A DNA stretch of 64,000 bases from Acanthacorydalis orientalis (taxonomy: Eukaryota > Arthropoda > Insecta > Megaloptera > Corydalidae), in the NCBI GenBank assembly GCA_034766995.1, contig CM068315.1, positions 18,152,010-18,216,009 of the forward strand, in the 5' to 3' direction. This document shows positions 1-10,936 of the stretch, piece after piece. Below the pieces are notes generated by a model. That model did not search any database and had not been told where the DNA came from. It saw nothing but the letters and a program-made list of their open reading frames with translations. Position 1 is the stretch's first letter. Each line of letters starts with the position of its first letter. Position numbers and translations under genes: made by a program.

Positions 1-304
1 GTTTTAAGTGGTTCAAAACTTTTTGAGGACGAACGCTTTTGTGCAAGTTCTCGAATTTTTGTGTGTGGTTCTGATTTCATTAACACCTTCAGTTGGTCGT
101 TATGAACTGAATAAGGGCTCCCGTGATCTTTCTCATCTTCAAGGATCTCGTTCCTAGCACGAAATTTTTAGAACCACCACTGCACCGTACGTTCCTTAAC
201 AGTACCCACATCAAAGGAATCGTTTAGCTTTCGAGCAGTTTATTCTGCTTTACCACCCGTTTTGAACTCGTACAAGAAAATTACTGTTATTTACTTTTTT
301 TCAT
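1..304 (-). pseudogene. Mariner transposase N-terminal fragment, decayed
   Basis: Reading leftwards from an ATG at 304, the frame gives about 100 codons of the N-terminal DNA-binding (paired-like helix-turn-helix) part of a cecropia/Hsmar1-type mariner transposase. Recognisable blocks are YEFKTGGKA, VGTVKERTVQWWF, the acidic linker, HNDQLK and an EL-QK segment before the helix that reads NHLK. Several in-frame stops and small shifts make it non-functional. The catalytic domain lies outside the window, if it exists. Confidence 0.8.
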
Positions 305-339
305 CTTTAATTCAATAGCCCAATTTGAAGCAGAATTAA

Positions 340-572
340 TCTTTTTCACTCAAAGCAATTAGGCTATAGAGCAGATCTGAAGTTTGTATACTATAATTTA
401 TGATAAGAGAATGATAAATATAGAAAAGTATAAACATCCGATGACATTGATGGACGAACGCTTATCAAAGCTTTTATCTGTAAATGATAAAATGTAGACA
501 GTGACACTATCCGTAGGAGTAGAACTCCTTTAATTGTTTGAGCAGTACAGCTTGCCTTGTGAGTGCAAAGGG
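340..572. mobile_element. piggyBac-type MITE (TTAA target) inside mariner
   Basis: The insertion is bounded by TTAA at 336-339 and 573-576. Its ends are imperfect inverted repeats: TCTTTTTCACTCAAAGCAA at the left and, read inward from the right, CCCTTTGCACTCACAAGGCAA. Related mariners at 8698-9256 and 49442-49985 have the same place uninterrupted with a single TTAA (aattaataat), which gives an empty site. TTAA duplication with CCC-like ends is the piggyBac superfamily signature. No transposase is encoded. The 77-codon frame across 391-624 runs over the insertion border and is not a gene. Confidence 0.8.
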
Positions 573-729
573 TTAATAATAAAACCAAAGTCGATGTTAC
601 CAAAATATAGATCGAAAAATGCACTTTAAAATGATATTAACGTGATCACGCTGAAATTACTCTTTCATTGAAAAAATTAAGATTATAATTCAAAAAAAAA
701 ACATCAATTATTTTCCTACCAAACTAATA

Positions 730-1611
730 TTTATGACTATTTTTAAGCTGTTTTCAATTTTAATGTCAATAGAATTGATAAGAGACATTTTCTTGTACGT
801 TTCTTTCTTGATTGTAGATTATTTTATATAGAAGACAATTTTATTAAATGAAAATTAAATCAAATAATTAAAATTTTGAAAAATAGCGCACCAATATTTT
901 TAAAGCTGTTTAAAATTTGTAATTTTAATAAAATTTCTTAGTTACTCTAAGTTATTTGTGAATATGAACAAAACAGATATTTTATAAATAACCTTGTCTA
1001 TTTATCATAATAGAAATAAGTGAAAGAGCATAGATTAACTTTTAATATTTTCATTTAATACGGATGAAAGCCTTCTAACAAAGATCAACGAGATCTTTGT
1101 AGATGTTATTATTATTTTTTATTTAATGTAAACGTATAAAATTCAAAGAAATTCATTTTCCGAGGAACCGCGCTGTCTAGTCAGTTGATTCAAATGTCAT
1201 TTCTGAGGTAGAGAAGTGGCGTTAACTCCAGACAACGTGTTCTCGTTTCCATGACATGCAGATACAAAGTTTAACGTTTTCAAATTGAACATCGCGTTTG
1301 GCGTATGTTGCTGCAGTATCGTTCTTATATTGTGTTTTCATGTTTATTCCTTACTCGAATGTATAGGTGATATGGAATCGTCTCGTACAACATGATACTC
1401 TATCTCTCAATTTTCAATTCTTAGACGTAAAAGGTGTTTAAAATTGATTTTTTTTTCACTTTTATGTATATGTGTACGTGTGTCATTGTTTCGAATTTGA
1501 GATGAACAAAATCGTTTTGTAAAATAAACACACTATTCACGTTTTTCGATACACCTGTTTAAAATACGCGCTCTGCTATCAGATTAATTTCTATAATATG
1601 AAAAAAGAATC
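730..1611. other. AT-rich spacer with a CpG-richer patch at 1140-1420
   Basis: No supported gene. Most is AT-rich filler with homopolymer runs. The part from about 1140 to 1420 has more balanced composition and several CpG dinucleotides and is a candidate for non-coding conserved DNA, though nothing in the sequence proves this. Confidence 0.4.
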
Positions 1612-1619
1612 GTCTATTG

Positions 1620-2556
1620 CAGTGGAGTCAATCTTATATATGAACACGGACCACTAAATTCAGTTTAAGAGCGTTTGCAGACAATAAAAAGCCACCACAA
1701 AAAATTTATTGACCAAGAAAAGGTCTTTTATTTATATTCAAAAATAACACATTTAAATTTTTAATTTATTTTTTCCTTAATGAATTTATAAAAATTAAAG
1801 AATACATTAATTTTAGGTATTATTATCAAATGTAGCAACAAAAATTTATATTAGAGAAATTAAAAAAAAATAATATTTTTTACTAGAAACTTGGTATCTT
1901 TTGGCAGATATTATTTTAACAATGTCAAGTAATTTTTTTGTGATAATGATATTTTTACTATAGATGTTAAATGTTTGTTTGCTAAATTCGACCTGTGTGA
2001 TTAGTTTTCAAAAGGGAAAATAATTGTTCACATAGGTATGTATTACCAAACATTGCAAAGATTCTTGCTGCAAACACACATTTCAATAAAATGTTCTGGC
2101 AAGTACAAAAAAATCTGGAATACCAACTTCATTATACTTTTCTTTTAGCACCGTGTTGTACTGAATTTCAGTCAGTTCCATTTGGATGTTACTATTTGCT
2201 TTTTCGGCGTTAAAAGAAAACGAACCACTTAGTAGTAAATAATCATTCTCACATGCCTTGAATTCTTCAAATCAGTTTTCAAATTTAAATAATAATTCTT
2301 GAATATTTGAAGCATATTTGCTAAAATCACAACCGTAATAAAATTCTTGATAATTTTTAGGAGACTGAATTAAATCAGAATTAACCATAAACTGTGTTCT
2401 TTACAATACACTTCTATAATTTGCAATGTTTTAAAAATGTATTTTATATTTTTTTAAATTTCATTTTATTATTTTAATAAAATCAACTTCAAGGTTTTAG
2501 CCATGGACCGCATTCTAGAGTCTTGCGGCCCGAGAGCCGCGTGTTTGACACCACTT
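1620..2556 (-). mobile_element. hAT transposon remnant with perfect 8-bp target duplication
   Basis: Both flanks carry GTCTATTG (1612-1619 and 2557-2564), an exact 8-bp duplication as made by hAT transposases. The left end begins CAGTGGAGTCAA. The right end read inward begins AAGTGGTGTCAAACACGCGG, which resembles the CAG(G)GGTGTCAAAC...GCGGCC termini of widespread hAT families. A transposase remnant on the minus strand fills part of the interior. At 937 bp the element is far shorter than an autonomous hAT (about 2.5-4 kb), so most of the transposase has been lost. Confidence 0.85.
1880..2340 (-). pseudogene. hAT transposase C-terminal fragment
   Basis: Read right to left, the DNA gives a broken protein similar to the C-terminal dimerisation part of hAT transposases of the type domesticated as ZBED5/SCAND3/FAM200-like proteins. 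Recognisable pieces are LTEIQYNTVLKEKYNEVGIP, a degraded 'MFG-TYVCEQLFS' segment near 2000-2060, and HLTSIVKISLSQ near 1930-1960. Stops and frameshifts interrupt it. The N-terminal BED finger and catalytic DDE core are missing. Confidence 0.7.
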
Positions 2557-2564
2557 GTCTATTG

Positions 2565-3064
2565 AATTGTGAATAGTTTTAAAAAACCAAATTGATATTT
2601 TCAAAACAACAATTTAAAATGCTGTAACTGTAATTAATTATCTTAATTAACGAGACTTATTCGATTCACTTTTGAAAAGGACTCTCGACATATTTCTTTT
2701 CCAGTAACTTCGCTTTTCAATTCTTGTAAATGGTGTTTAATGAGTAGAGAAACATCAGAAGAGTTCGACTATATATTACCTCGTATTTAAAACGTCGCGT
2801 TTAATTTTAGATAAATACGGAAACTGTAACATGTTGCCTCTATGTATTTCTGCATCGATGCGGTTTCAACTCCGTGCAACTGTTTCAAGTTGTAGTTTTA
2901 AATATTTATTCTGCGGTAGTTGAACTACACGTACTCCGTGATGAAAACAAATGTCGTTTGACACTGCGGTTCAGTGTAGATTCGCCTTCTAATTAACAGT
3001 TTTACTACGGAAATATTTCGTTTCACAGTTGCGAAAAATGTTTATTTTAGAAGTACGTGTATAA

Positions 3065-3068
<4 letters not shown>
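2565..3068. other. Spacer, CpG-richer from about 2690
   Basis: No gene seen. From about 2690 to 3060 the base composition is more balanced than the surroundings, with several CpG sites. It resembles the other scattered patches in this window that could be regulatory DNA. Confidence 0.35.

Positions 3069-3069
<1 letters not shown>

Positions 3070-3129
<60 letters not shown>
3070..3129. repeat. (TA)n microsatellite
   Basis: About 30 perfect TA units. Confidence 0.97.
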
Positions 3130-3132
<3 letters not shown>

Positions 3133-4006
3133 AAGATTGAAATTCGTTCGTTAGCATTTCCGAATGATGCATTGCTAGCGAATTAATCAAAAACGTGAAA
3201 AATCACCTTTAATTTTTAATAAAAATCATTAACAACATAAACGTATAAATTTCTGAATAAAACATATCGTGATTTGCAACATTACCTAAAAATATTGGCC
3301 ACGTGACTTATAGTTTTTTTTATAATTAAAAAATGTCCTTTTCCATAGTACGTAGGCAGGATCGTGTATAATTAAAATACTTATTTTTTTAATATCAAAT
3401 GCAAAATCTGATTGATGTCATTTTTATACAAAATTAATGTGTAAAGGTCACAACACAAAATAAATGAATTTTACGTTTGGCATGCAATATTTTTATACAC
3501 ATTTATATATTATGTATCATGTGTACAGTAGCGTTCGTTTCGCTATTGACTGCGCCGATATTATTCTATAAACATAGCTGTCGCCATGTTTATGTTATCT
3601 TTTAATCTTCATGGCCAATATATTATTTTAACGTTCTTTTAATATAATAGCATAATAAAAACGTGGATTGGAAAAATATTACACGGACGTGGAAAGCTCG
3701 AAGGGATTTCGGTCGGTGCGTTCCTTTATTTTCGCCTCTGTCGACGGTCGCGCTGTATTTTCATTTAATTATAAATATAATCTAATCGATTGCAATTGAT
3801 CGAATTGGAATGCACCTGTACACGTGCCGTTTGGAAATTGGAACGATTCGATTCGTTCTCGGATTTTAATTATAATTTTATTACATTCTGGCCGACATTG
3901 TCTTGACGAATCCTTTTACAAAAACAAACATTTAATGAGTAAATATCTGATATATTTAGGGAATCAAATATGTTATTAATCTTCCCTACTAGATTATCTT
4001 TCAAAA
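3130..4006. other. AT-rich spacer with CpG patch 3540-3880
   Basis: No gene recognised. The stretch 3660-3880 includes repeated GATCGAATT/CGATTCGATTCG-like words and several CpGs, which is typical of the GC-richer patches in this window. Confidence 0.35.
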
Positions 4007-4007
4007 A

Positions 4008-5036
4008 TGGAGGTTTGATATGTATCGTAAAAATAAGTTAAACACTGTTTTCTGGAAAAAAATGATTTTGTTTCCCTATATAATATCCATTGAAGGCAAT
4101 ACACTTGGATCAGCGAGTCTGTAAAATACGCATTGACGGCGGCGATAACATCCACTTTCGTCGAGAATTTCTCTCCACCGAACTAAATTTTCAAGTTTGG
4201 GAAGAGGAAGGATTCGTACGGGACCAAGCCCAGAAAATAGGTGCTATTGCGACGGTCGATTTGTGGGACAGCACGTTATCCTGATGAAAGAGCATTTTTT
4301 TGTGCCCCAATCTTGGTCGTTTTTGTTTCAGCTTTTCTTTCAACCCATTCAATAATGTTGTATAATAGGCGCCTGTTATCATTTTTCTCTTCGTTAAATA
4401 GTCAAGCGTGATGATTTTTTGAGAGTTCCAAAAAACAGTGGCAATCATATTCCCAGCTGATAAAACGGTGCTCGGCTTGTCTTCTGGTGTGCATTTTTAT
4501 TCGTCAGTCAACAATCGTGGCAACCATCGCGCATACAACTTTTTTATGTATAATTTTTCGTGCAAAATATTGTGTACTCGTTCAGCTCAGATATCTACAG
4601 TCTCAGTAATCTCGCGCATTTTCACTCGACAGTCTTCCATAACAATACTATGGATTTGTTCAACGATATCTATCATGGTAACCTCAATTGGGCGTCCAGA
4701 GCGCGCTTCATCTTTAGTGCATGTTTGACTACGTTTAAACTCATTTATCCAGAAATAAACATTCTTCAATGCTGATGCAGTCCCCATGATGTTCATCCAA
4801 ATCCGTTTTGATTTGGGCGGTCGTCTACTTTTTTGCACAGAATTCGTTTTTATCCATTTGTACGGCAAATGCTACAATGCTCGCTTCAAACATCTGTAGA
4901 AAGTGAGTAATGGGTCGCTTCTGGCTGAAATTTCATCTATACTAGTTTGAAAAGTGACACTTGATAGTCGTGACGTTACCAAATGAATGGTGGTGTCATC
5001 TCATAAAAATTTATCAAACTTATCAAACGACCCTCG
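4008..5036 (-). mobile_element. Irritans-like mariner, internally deleted
   Basis: The 5' end at 5036, read on the minus strand, is CGAGGGTCGTTTGATAAG preceded by TA (5037-5038). It matches the element at 15939-17206. The 3' end near 4008-4030 is decayed (TATCAAACCTCC). The transposase reads leftwards. Relative to the 15939 copy a block of about 200 bp is missing between the N-terminal half and the SAGN-IATVFW catalytic segment (near 4440-4560). Length is about 1.03 kb against about 1.27 kb for a full copy. Confidence 0.85.
4080..4857 (-). pseudogene. Irritans-type mariner transposase, decayed
   Basis: From the ATG at 4857 the product starts MDKNEFC and continues with KNVYFWINEFKRSQTCTKDE and SGRPIEV, the N-terminal domain of Himar1-like transposases, up to a stop at 4587. 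A second block (4448 down to 4191) reads MIATVFWNSQKIITLDYLTK and contains FHQDN, the second catalytic Asp motif of the DDD34D triad. Frameshifts and a deletion separate the blocks. The last part (4200-4100) resembles the family's C-terminus out of frame. Confidence 0.85.
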
Positions 5037-5039
5037 TAT

Positions 5040-5630
5040 TTGTCGTAAAATCGTAAAATCTACTATATCTATACAGAAAAATTTCGGTGCATTTTTCAAC
5101 ATTCATAATGTAAATTTATTTAAACTTTTAATAAATAAATTCCTTTGATTATTAATAAGTTTGTGTCATACCTAAAGTATTTAGTACCCTGAGCAGATAT
5201 GTAGTCTTCTTAAAAACGATCAAACCACTCATGTCGTTTTTCAAACATGTCGTTTTTCAATTCATTAGACAGCTTGAGATCAACGTCTTCTATCTCTCGG
5301 CATCAGACATCCTTTTTCGAGGATTAATTTTTATCTGTTTTACATAGAAATATTAATTTTTTCACACATTGTGGTTGAATAATGAATGGTCCTCTATAAT
5401 TTCATTGCGATGATTTCCAGAATTATAATTATATTTCTACAATTGGCACAAAATCTAAAATCGGAGCGATATAAATTTTATATGTTAGAAATATATTATT
5501 AAACAAATTTCCAAAAATATCCAAAAATCAAAATTTGTGAATATATACTCGTTATAAATCTAAAATAACTTTTAAATAGAATATATTGTACCTGGTGACC
5601 TCAATTTGAATTTAAAAAGGACTTTTTTCT
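5040..5630. other. AT-rich spacer
   Basis: No supported coding, RNA or mobile feature was seen. Homopolymer-rich filler. Confidence 0.4.
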
Positions 5631-5639
5631 GGAAATCGT

Positions 5640-6141
5640 TCTACATTTTATTATTTATCAGAAATACCTTTTTTATCCCACAAACTTCAGCAAATTTTTC
5701 AATCAAAAATATTCAATATATTATTATTGATTATTTTCGATGGCCTCTTCAAAACGTCTCAACCTAAACTTTTTGAACTCTAGACTCCCATCATTACTTT
5801 TCTTCAAAATGGTCTTTCGAAATGTGATATAACAAGGATTGGACCGAAATACTGATCTTTCGGGATTTCGATTCCTTCATCAGAGACCAAAAATGGGGTC
5901 TTTCCGGTTCAAAAAGTTAATAAATGTTAAAAAAAAATTTCAAAGATCACACTAAATATTGTTTTTGCATATGAAAGTAAACATACATAAATTCAATTAA
6001 CTAGAATTGACAGGATCACTACAACAGTCAAGTATTTTAAAAAGTAATTTACTGCAATAGTAATAGCTAAATTAGTCACAAAGAAATTTAAAAAAAAGTT
6101 ATAGAAGTGTTGGAGAAAGATATTATATATCTATCTATCTA

Positions 6142-6192
<51 letters not shown>

Positions 6193-6605
6193 GTAGGAAA
6201 TACCAATATATGATTCCGTATTTCTTTTAAATGTTAATGTTAATTTCTAATAAATGTGATGTATAATATCATTGTTTTAATAAGTTTAAATTGACGACTG
6301 TAAATTAATCTATTTATTATATTTTCAATTATTGTGTGAAAATAATATTTCAGTGAACAATTTTTAATGGCATTTGAAAATAACAGAATTTATATATAGA
6401 GGGTTTAATTTTTAAAAAGCTTAGATTTTTTGATAACATGGCGCTCTCTATAAATGATAGCATTACCATCAAAATACACAATCAAAAATAAGTAATAATA
6501 ATTTATTAAATATTTTCGATCAAAAATTTAATGTGGTATGTAGGGTGAAAAATAACCCATATCTGAAAATGAATTTAGCCACAGTGTTAAAACTGTTTTT
6601 GTGCA
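5640..6605. repeat. Palindromic-arm repeat family, copy A (two arms)
   Basis: 5640-5735 contains TTTATCCCACAAACTTCAG followed by a TTTTTCAATCAAAAATATTCAA stretch, the left-arm pattern. 6480-6605 contains AATAATAATTTATTAAATAT, then GTGGTATGTAGGGTGAAAAA and GAATTTAGCCACAGTGT, the right-arm pattern. Other copies at 20950, 22885 and 50210 have the two arms much closer. Whether these two arms are one element with a large spacer or two half copies cannot be decided by eye. Confidence 0.5.
6127..6187. repeat. (CTAT)n/(TA)n compound microsatellite
   Basis: Four to five CTAT units run into about 20 TA units. Confidence 0.95.
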
Positions 6606-7002
6606 ATATTCTCTAATTTCAATATTAATAATGGTTATTCTTGGTGTGCTGAATATGCATTATATCCGATTTTATAAGACAATACTAGAGTATTCTTATT
6701 TTTCAGTTAGATAAATACTTTTTAAAGTATTTTGAGATTATTAATAAAACTTTCTAGTTTGTAGTTTCTGAGCATGGAAATAATTAGTTTTCTTCACACT
6801 AAAAAATATACCATCCTATAACTCCAACTATTTCTCTTCTTAGTACATTATTGATTAAAAAATAAATAAAATTGTATTATATAATTATCATTAACAAGTT
6901 TTAAATAAATTTATTCTTTATATTTAATAATATACCATTAATAAATGCCTTGTTATCAAAACGAATTCTTTGTAATACAAGTACGACATCGCTGGAGATT
7001 AG
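6606..7002. other. AT-rich spacer
   Basis: No feature recognised. Confidence 0.4.
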
Positions 7003-7235
7003 AAGTACAATAGAAATATATAATTTTCTTTACGAAACAATGTATGTGTGTATGTGTATACATGTTCATATTAATACGGTATTTTTATTACACAGTGTTT
7101 ATTTATCATCGTCGAAAGTGCACTGCAAAGATTACAGAGCGCCAAAGTGGTGATTTCACACTTTCGCACAGCTTAATCGTGGCGTGTTATGAGTATTATA
7201 ATACTCGCGTATACGTTTTGCAGCTAATGACAGGT
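7003..7235. repeat. Left arm of a near-perfect 230-bp inverted repeat
   Basis: The segment is repeated in inverse orientation at 8327-8554. Over the inner part (7079-7235) I find a single base difference (CTCGCG versus CTCACG). The outer 75 bases differ at several places plus a 2-base gap. The unit is CpG-containing and holds the perfect palindrome GAGTATTATAATACTC at 7191-7206. The short frames on both arms are mirror images of one another and not evidence of coding. Confidence 0.92.
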
Positions 7236-8326
7236 CAACTGATTGATTAGCTTAAATAAAGTCATTACCTACTATCGCCAGGAGTATGATTAGCTTGTGC
7301 AGGCTGGCAACACGCAAATCACTTCGGCTACGATAAATCGCGCCCGACCATGCGAAACAAACAATATTCAGCTAAATGAGCACAAATTTTCAATTCATTT
7401 ATAATTTTATATCATTTCGCCGGACCGGAGTTCGTATTAACGCACTATAATTTGTTTATTTATTTATTTTTTGTCATTCGTGTTTTGTATCGTGAACTAC
7501 TTTTCTATCGAACATGAATCCGATGATCAATTCAATGTACACATAACATTTAAGTACATTCAGACAAAAGAAAATTCGTACGAAAAAATAAAAATCTAGT
7601 ATAAAATGTGCAAGTCGAAAAGAAATTATATCGCAAATGTTCATATAAAATGAAACCAATCTCTATAATCGAAAGAAATATTAAAATACATAAAATATTT
7701 TAACGGCGAGTATACATAATAACTTTTGTATATTTTAATAGCTACTCTGTTATCAGAATATATAATGTTCATTAGGCCATTGCGACGTAAATTAATGTGG
7801 TTATTAACGTATTGTATATTTTTTTTATACTTCCACTATCGTTAACTAGTTTCTTTTCATATTTTAAACGAGTAGAAAAAACTATAATATTTTTGTATAA
7901 AATTGAATACTACTTTTATAGATTTTTCTAAAACGCGATAAAGTTTCTCATAATTTAAGTATAAATAAAATATACTCAGTTGTTAAGTCGATAGATTCAA
8001 GCATGTCAAAATATGAAAATAGAAAATATGTTGTCGAATAAAATTTCAGTATATTCAGATAATTAGGAGATTGCAATTGATACATTTCTGTTTACCCGAT
8101 TTAATAACTATTTTCTCTAATGAATAAATTAAAAATTATTCATATTTTTACTTATAAAAAAGTGTGTTAAAGTTATATATTCTGCACTAACAAAGTTAGA
8201 ATTATAATTGTATATTTTTATATGTATAATCTCGTTGACACGCTGTCTTGTTTGTGTTCATCTTTTTGGATCAGCTTATTGTTTGTTTTCCACTGTTAGT
8301 TTCAGAATGAATACCATTCACAATTA
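7236..8326. other. Spacer between the inverted arms
   Basis: About 1.1 kb. 7260-7440 is CpG-richer with balanced composition and continues the character of the left arm. From 7440 on it is AT-rich filler. No transposase remnant was recognised. Confidence 0.45.
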
Positions 8327-8554
8327 ACCTGTCATTAGCTGCAAAACGTATACGTGAGTATTATAATACTCATAACACGCCACGATTAAGCTGTGCGAAA
8401 GTGTGAAATCACCACTTTGGCGCTCTGTAATCTTTGCAGTGCACTTTCGACGATGATAAATAAACACTGTGTAATAAAAATAACGTATTAATATGGACGT
8501 GTATACATACACACATACATCGTTTCCTGAAGAAAATTATATATTTCTATTGTT
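8327..8554. repeat. Right arm of the near-perfect inverted repeat
   Basis: This is the inverted copy of 7003-7235, including the palindrome at 8356-8371. Outside the shared block the flanks are unrelated to those of the left arm, so the duplicated unit is limited to about 230 bp. Confidence 0.92.
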
Positions 8555-8697
8555 CTCCTATCCTCAAAATTTTGAAAAGATGGTAAATGATCTGTTCTCA
8601 ACATCCACTTAAAAATGTTACTAATTGCGAAAGTAGCAGCGGAGAAACAGATTAGTTGATTTAAAAAATCGAAGAAAAGACCAGACAACTTATAATA

Positions 8698-9256
8698 TTA
8701 GGTCAATAGAAAAATAATTACAGTTTATGAGCTTCAAATTCATATACATTTTTTAAGTGGTGGTTTTAAGTGGTCGGAACTGTGGGATGACTAACGTCTG
8801 AGTTTTGTGTAAGCTTTCGAATTGTTGTGCTTGATTTTTATTCAATTAATGCCTTCAGTTGGTTGTTATGAACTGAAGAAGGTCACCCGGGACATTCTTT
8901 ATTTTAAAGACTCTCGTCCCCAGCACAAAATTTTTAGAGCCACCACTGCATCGTATGTTCCTTAACAGAACCCATACCAAAATCACTGTTTAATTTACGA
9001 GCAATTTCTGTTGCTTTACTACCCGTTTTGAAGTCATACAAAAATGTTGCTCTTATTTGCTTCTTTTCCATCTTTAACTCAATATCCCAATTTGAAGCAA
9101 AATTAATAATCAAACCACACGATGTTACCAAAATACATACCTAAAAATTCAATTTAAAATGATATGAACATAAACACGAAGTAATGACACTTTTATTGAA
9201 AAAATCCGGTTAGAATTCAGAAAAGAAAAACCACAATTCTTTTTCTAACAACCTCA
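8698..9256 (-). mobile_element. Deletion-derivative cecropia-like mariner (559 bp)
   Basis: It is flanked by TA on both sides (8696-8697 and 9257-9258). The left end reads TTAGGTCAATAGAAAAATAA and the right end read inward TGAGGTTGTTAGAAAAAGAA. It keeps the 5' end plus the N-terminal transposase part and joins this directly to the last 70 bases of the 3' end, near 8750-8775. The copies at 26901-27448 and 49442-49985 have the same structure and almost the same size. Confidence 0.88.
8770..9071 (-). pseudogene. Mariner transposase N-terminal fragment
   Basis: From the ATG at 9071 the frame reads MEKKQIRATFLYDFKTGSKA, then KEHTMQWWL and a stop at 8934. Beyond the stop the acidic linker and HNDQLK-type block continue in a decayed state to about 8770. 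This is the helix-turn-helix region of an Hsmar1-type transposase. The catalytic domain was removed by the element's internal deletion. Confidence 0.85.
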
Positions 9257-9258
9257 TA

Positions 9259-10120
9259 AAAGGAAACAACTTATAAAGTTATATTAATAGTACTTTTGCG
9301 GAAGTGTACTGCAATGATATAAAATTAAACTCATCAAATAGTACTTTTGTAAAATTTATGACGAAATTTAATTTTCAAATCCTACTCTGTTGGTAAAAAT
9401 ATCGACGAGCAATTTCTGCATATATCTAGATAAGTTATTATCATCTTAAACGCAGAAATGTATTTTGACAAGAATGTAAAAAATGACGAGTCTCAGCCTT
9501 ATAATTAGAATTGTATCTTTCATTATTTTTGAATATGGGTCTGTATTTTTGTAATATATTGATTTTAAAATGTGGTTGAAACATTAAAGTTACGTTGTTT
9601 TAATAGCTATTATCGCTAAAAGTCACTTCGTACAAATAAATAGTCAACGAGTGTATAGTTTTGAACTTGTACATTATTATTTTATGCAATTTTCAAACAA
9701 GTCTAATCACATACATGAAATATAAGAAAATAAAGTCTATTCTAGTTATATTTTGAAAACCTAGACTCATTTTAAGAACTTATAAAAAACACATTAATAA
9801 TAAACATCAAATGATTTCACATCAGTCTTCGACGACTTTGTAAACCACTGATCTAAGAGATTAACGCTATGACGAGTGACAACAAGAATGTATTAATATA
9901 AAAAAGGGAAACACTTTTTGTACAATGTTGGTTTTATTGATGTAATCGTTAACAGTATTTTATTTTAATACGTACGAATCGTTTTTATTGTGACTAACAA
10001 TCTATATTTTGACAGATTAATTACTACTTTTATTATTAATTGTCACAAAACATTCTGCTTGATCGAAGTGGAAAAACCCAAATCGTTGTTGTATATATAA
10101 ACTGATTTTTTTAAATATAC
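9259..10120. other. AT-rich spacer
   Basis: No gene, RNA or transposon end was recognised. Confidence 0.4.

Positions 10121-10124
<4 letters not shown>

Positions 10125-10187
<63 letters not shown>
10125..10187. repeat. (TA)n microsatellite
   Basis: About 31 TA units. Confidence 0.97.
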
Positions 10188-10190
<3 letters not shown>

Positions 10191-10725
10191 AATAAAAAAT
10201 ATAAATTCGTCTTGTTTACTTGGCTATTAGTATTCAGACTAATAAATTCTGTACAAATAATTTTTAATCTGAACGTTGAACAATTAATACCGTTTATCGT
10301 CGTTCAAACTTAAAAATTGATAACAACATAATTTATTACCGAATGCATGTACGACGAGAACGAAATACAATTTGTTACAAAATACTTATTAGAAATATCA
10401 TTAATTCGAGAACCACGAACGGCGCGATAACAGGAAGTTTACGACCTTTGAACTACTACTGTAGAATTTGCCCAACGTCTATAAATTATTGTCGTCGGTA
10501 TGTGTGGTGTGCGGATGCATTGTTAATAACTGCTTAATGTGTATGTGGACGCATAAAATGACTGCTCCGTGCATAAAATAATAAAATATATGGCTGTAAT
10601 AATCGATTAACGGCGCGCTGAGCAATCGATCGCGATTAATTTTAGATAGGAGACACGGCGAAGAGGACTGATTTATCTCTTTGTAAATAAATGAAACTGT
10701 TGGATAAAATTTGTATTGGTCATGA
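10188..10725. other. CpG-richer patch, no gene
   Basis: From 10270 to 10680 the composition is more balanced, with GGCGCG and GATCGATCGCG-like words and a repeated GCATAAAAT motif (about 10550 and 10570). No exon with matching splice sites was recognised. Candidate regulatory DNA only by composition. Confidence 0.35.
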
Positions 10726-10726
10726 T

Positions 10727-10728
<2 letters not shown>

Positions 10729-10770
<42 letters not shown>
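10729..10770. repeat. (TA)n microsatellite
   Basis: About 21 TA units. Confidence 0.97.
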
Positions 10771-10772
<2 letters not shown>

Positions 10773-10899
10773 TACAAAAACATTATATAAAACACAAAGT
10801 AATAAATATTTTATTATGTTTGAATTCATACGAAAATTTCAATATTATTCACGAACTAAAAAAAATTATTTTTTTAAAAAAAAGCACTCGGTACGAAAT

Positions 10900-10901
<2 letters not shown>

Positions 10902-10933
<32 letters not shown>
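10902..10933. repeat. (TA)n microsatellite
   Basis: About 15 TA units. AT-rich DNA without recognised features follows to 11349. Confidence 0.95.

Positions 10934-10936
<3 letters not shown>

Larger units (their letters stand above)
1..727 (-). mobile_element. Cecropia-like mariner, cut by window edge, with nested MITE
   Basis: Only the 5' half of a mariner is in the window, running leftwards off the edge. The outer end at 727 reads TTAGTTTGGTAGGAAAATAA on the minus strand, close to the TTAGGTTGGTAG ends of four other copies here, and is followed by the TA target dinucleotide at 728-729. The interior aligns with the elements at 8698-9256 and 52285-53552. A 233-bp TTAA-type insertion (340-572) sits in the 5' untranslated part. 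The window ends close to the position where three shorter copies have their deletion junction, so I cannot tell whether this copy was full length or a deletion derivative. Confidence 0.85.

Noticed and set aside
391..624. 77-codon minus-strand frame
   Set aside because: Crosses the border between the TTAA MITE and the mariner leader, so it cannot be an ancestral gene.
7044..7250. Frame repeated almost unchanged at 8512-8324, at first suggestive of a duplicated small gene
   Set aside because: The similarity is explained by the 230-bp DNA inverted repeat; base changes do not favour synonymous positions enough to argue for coding, and no start or splice context supports it.
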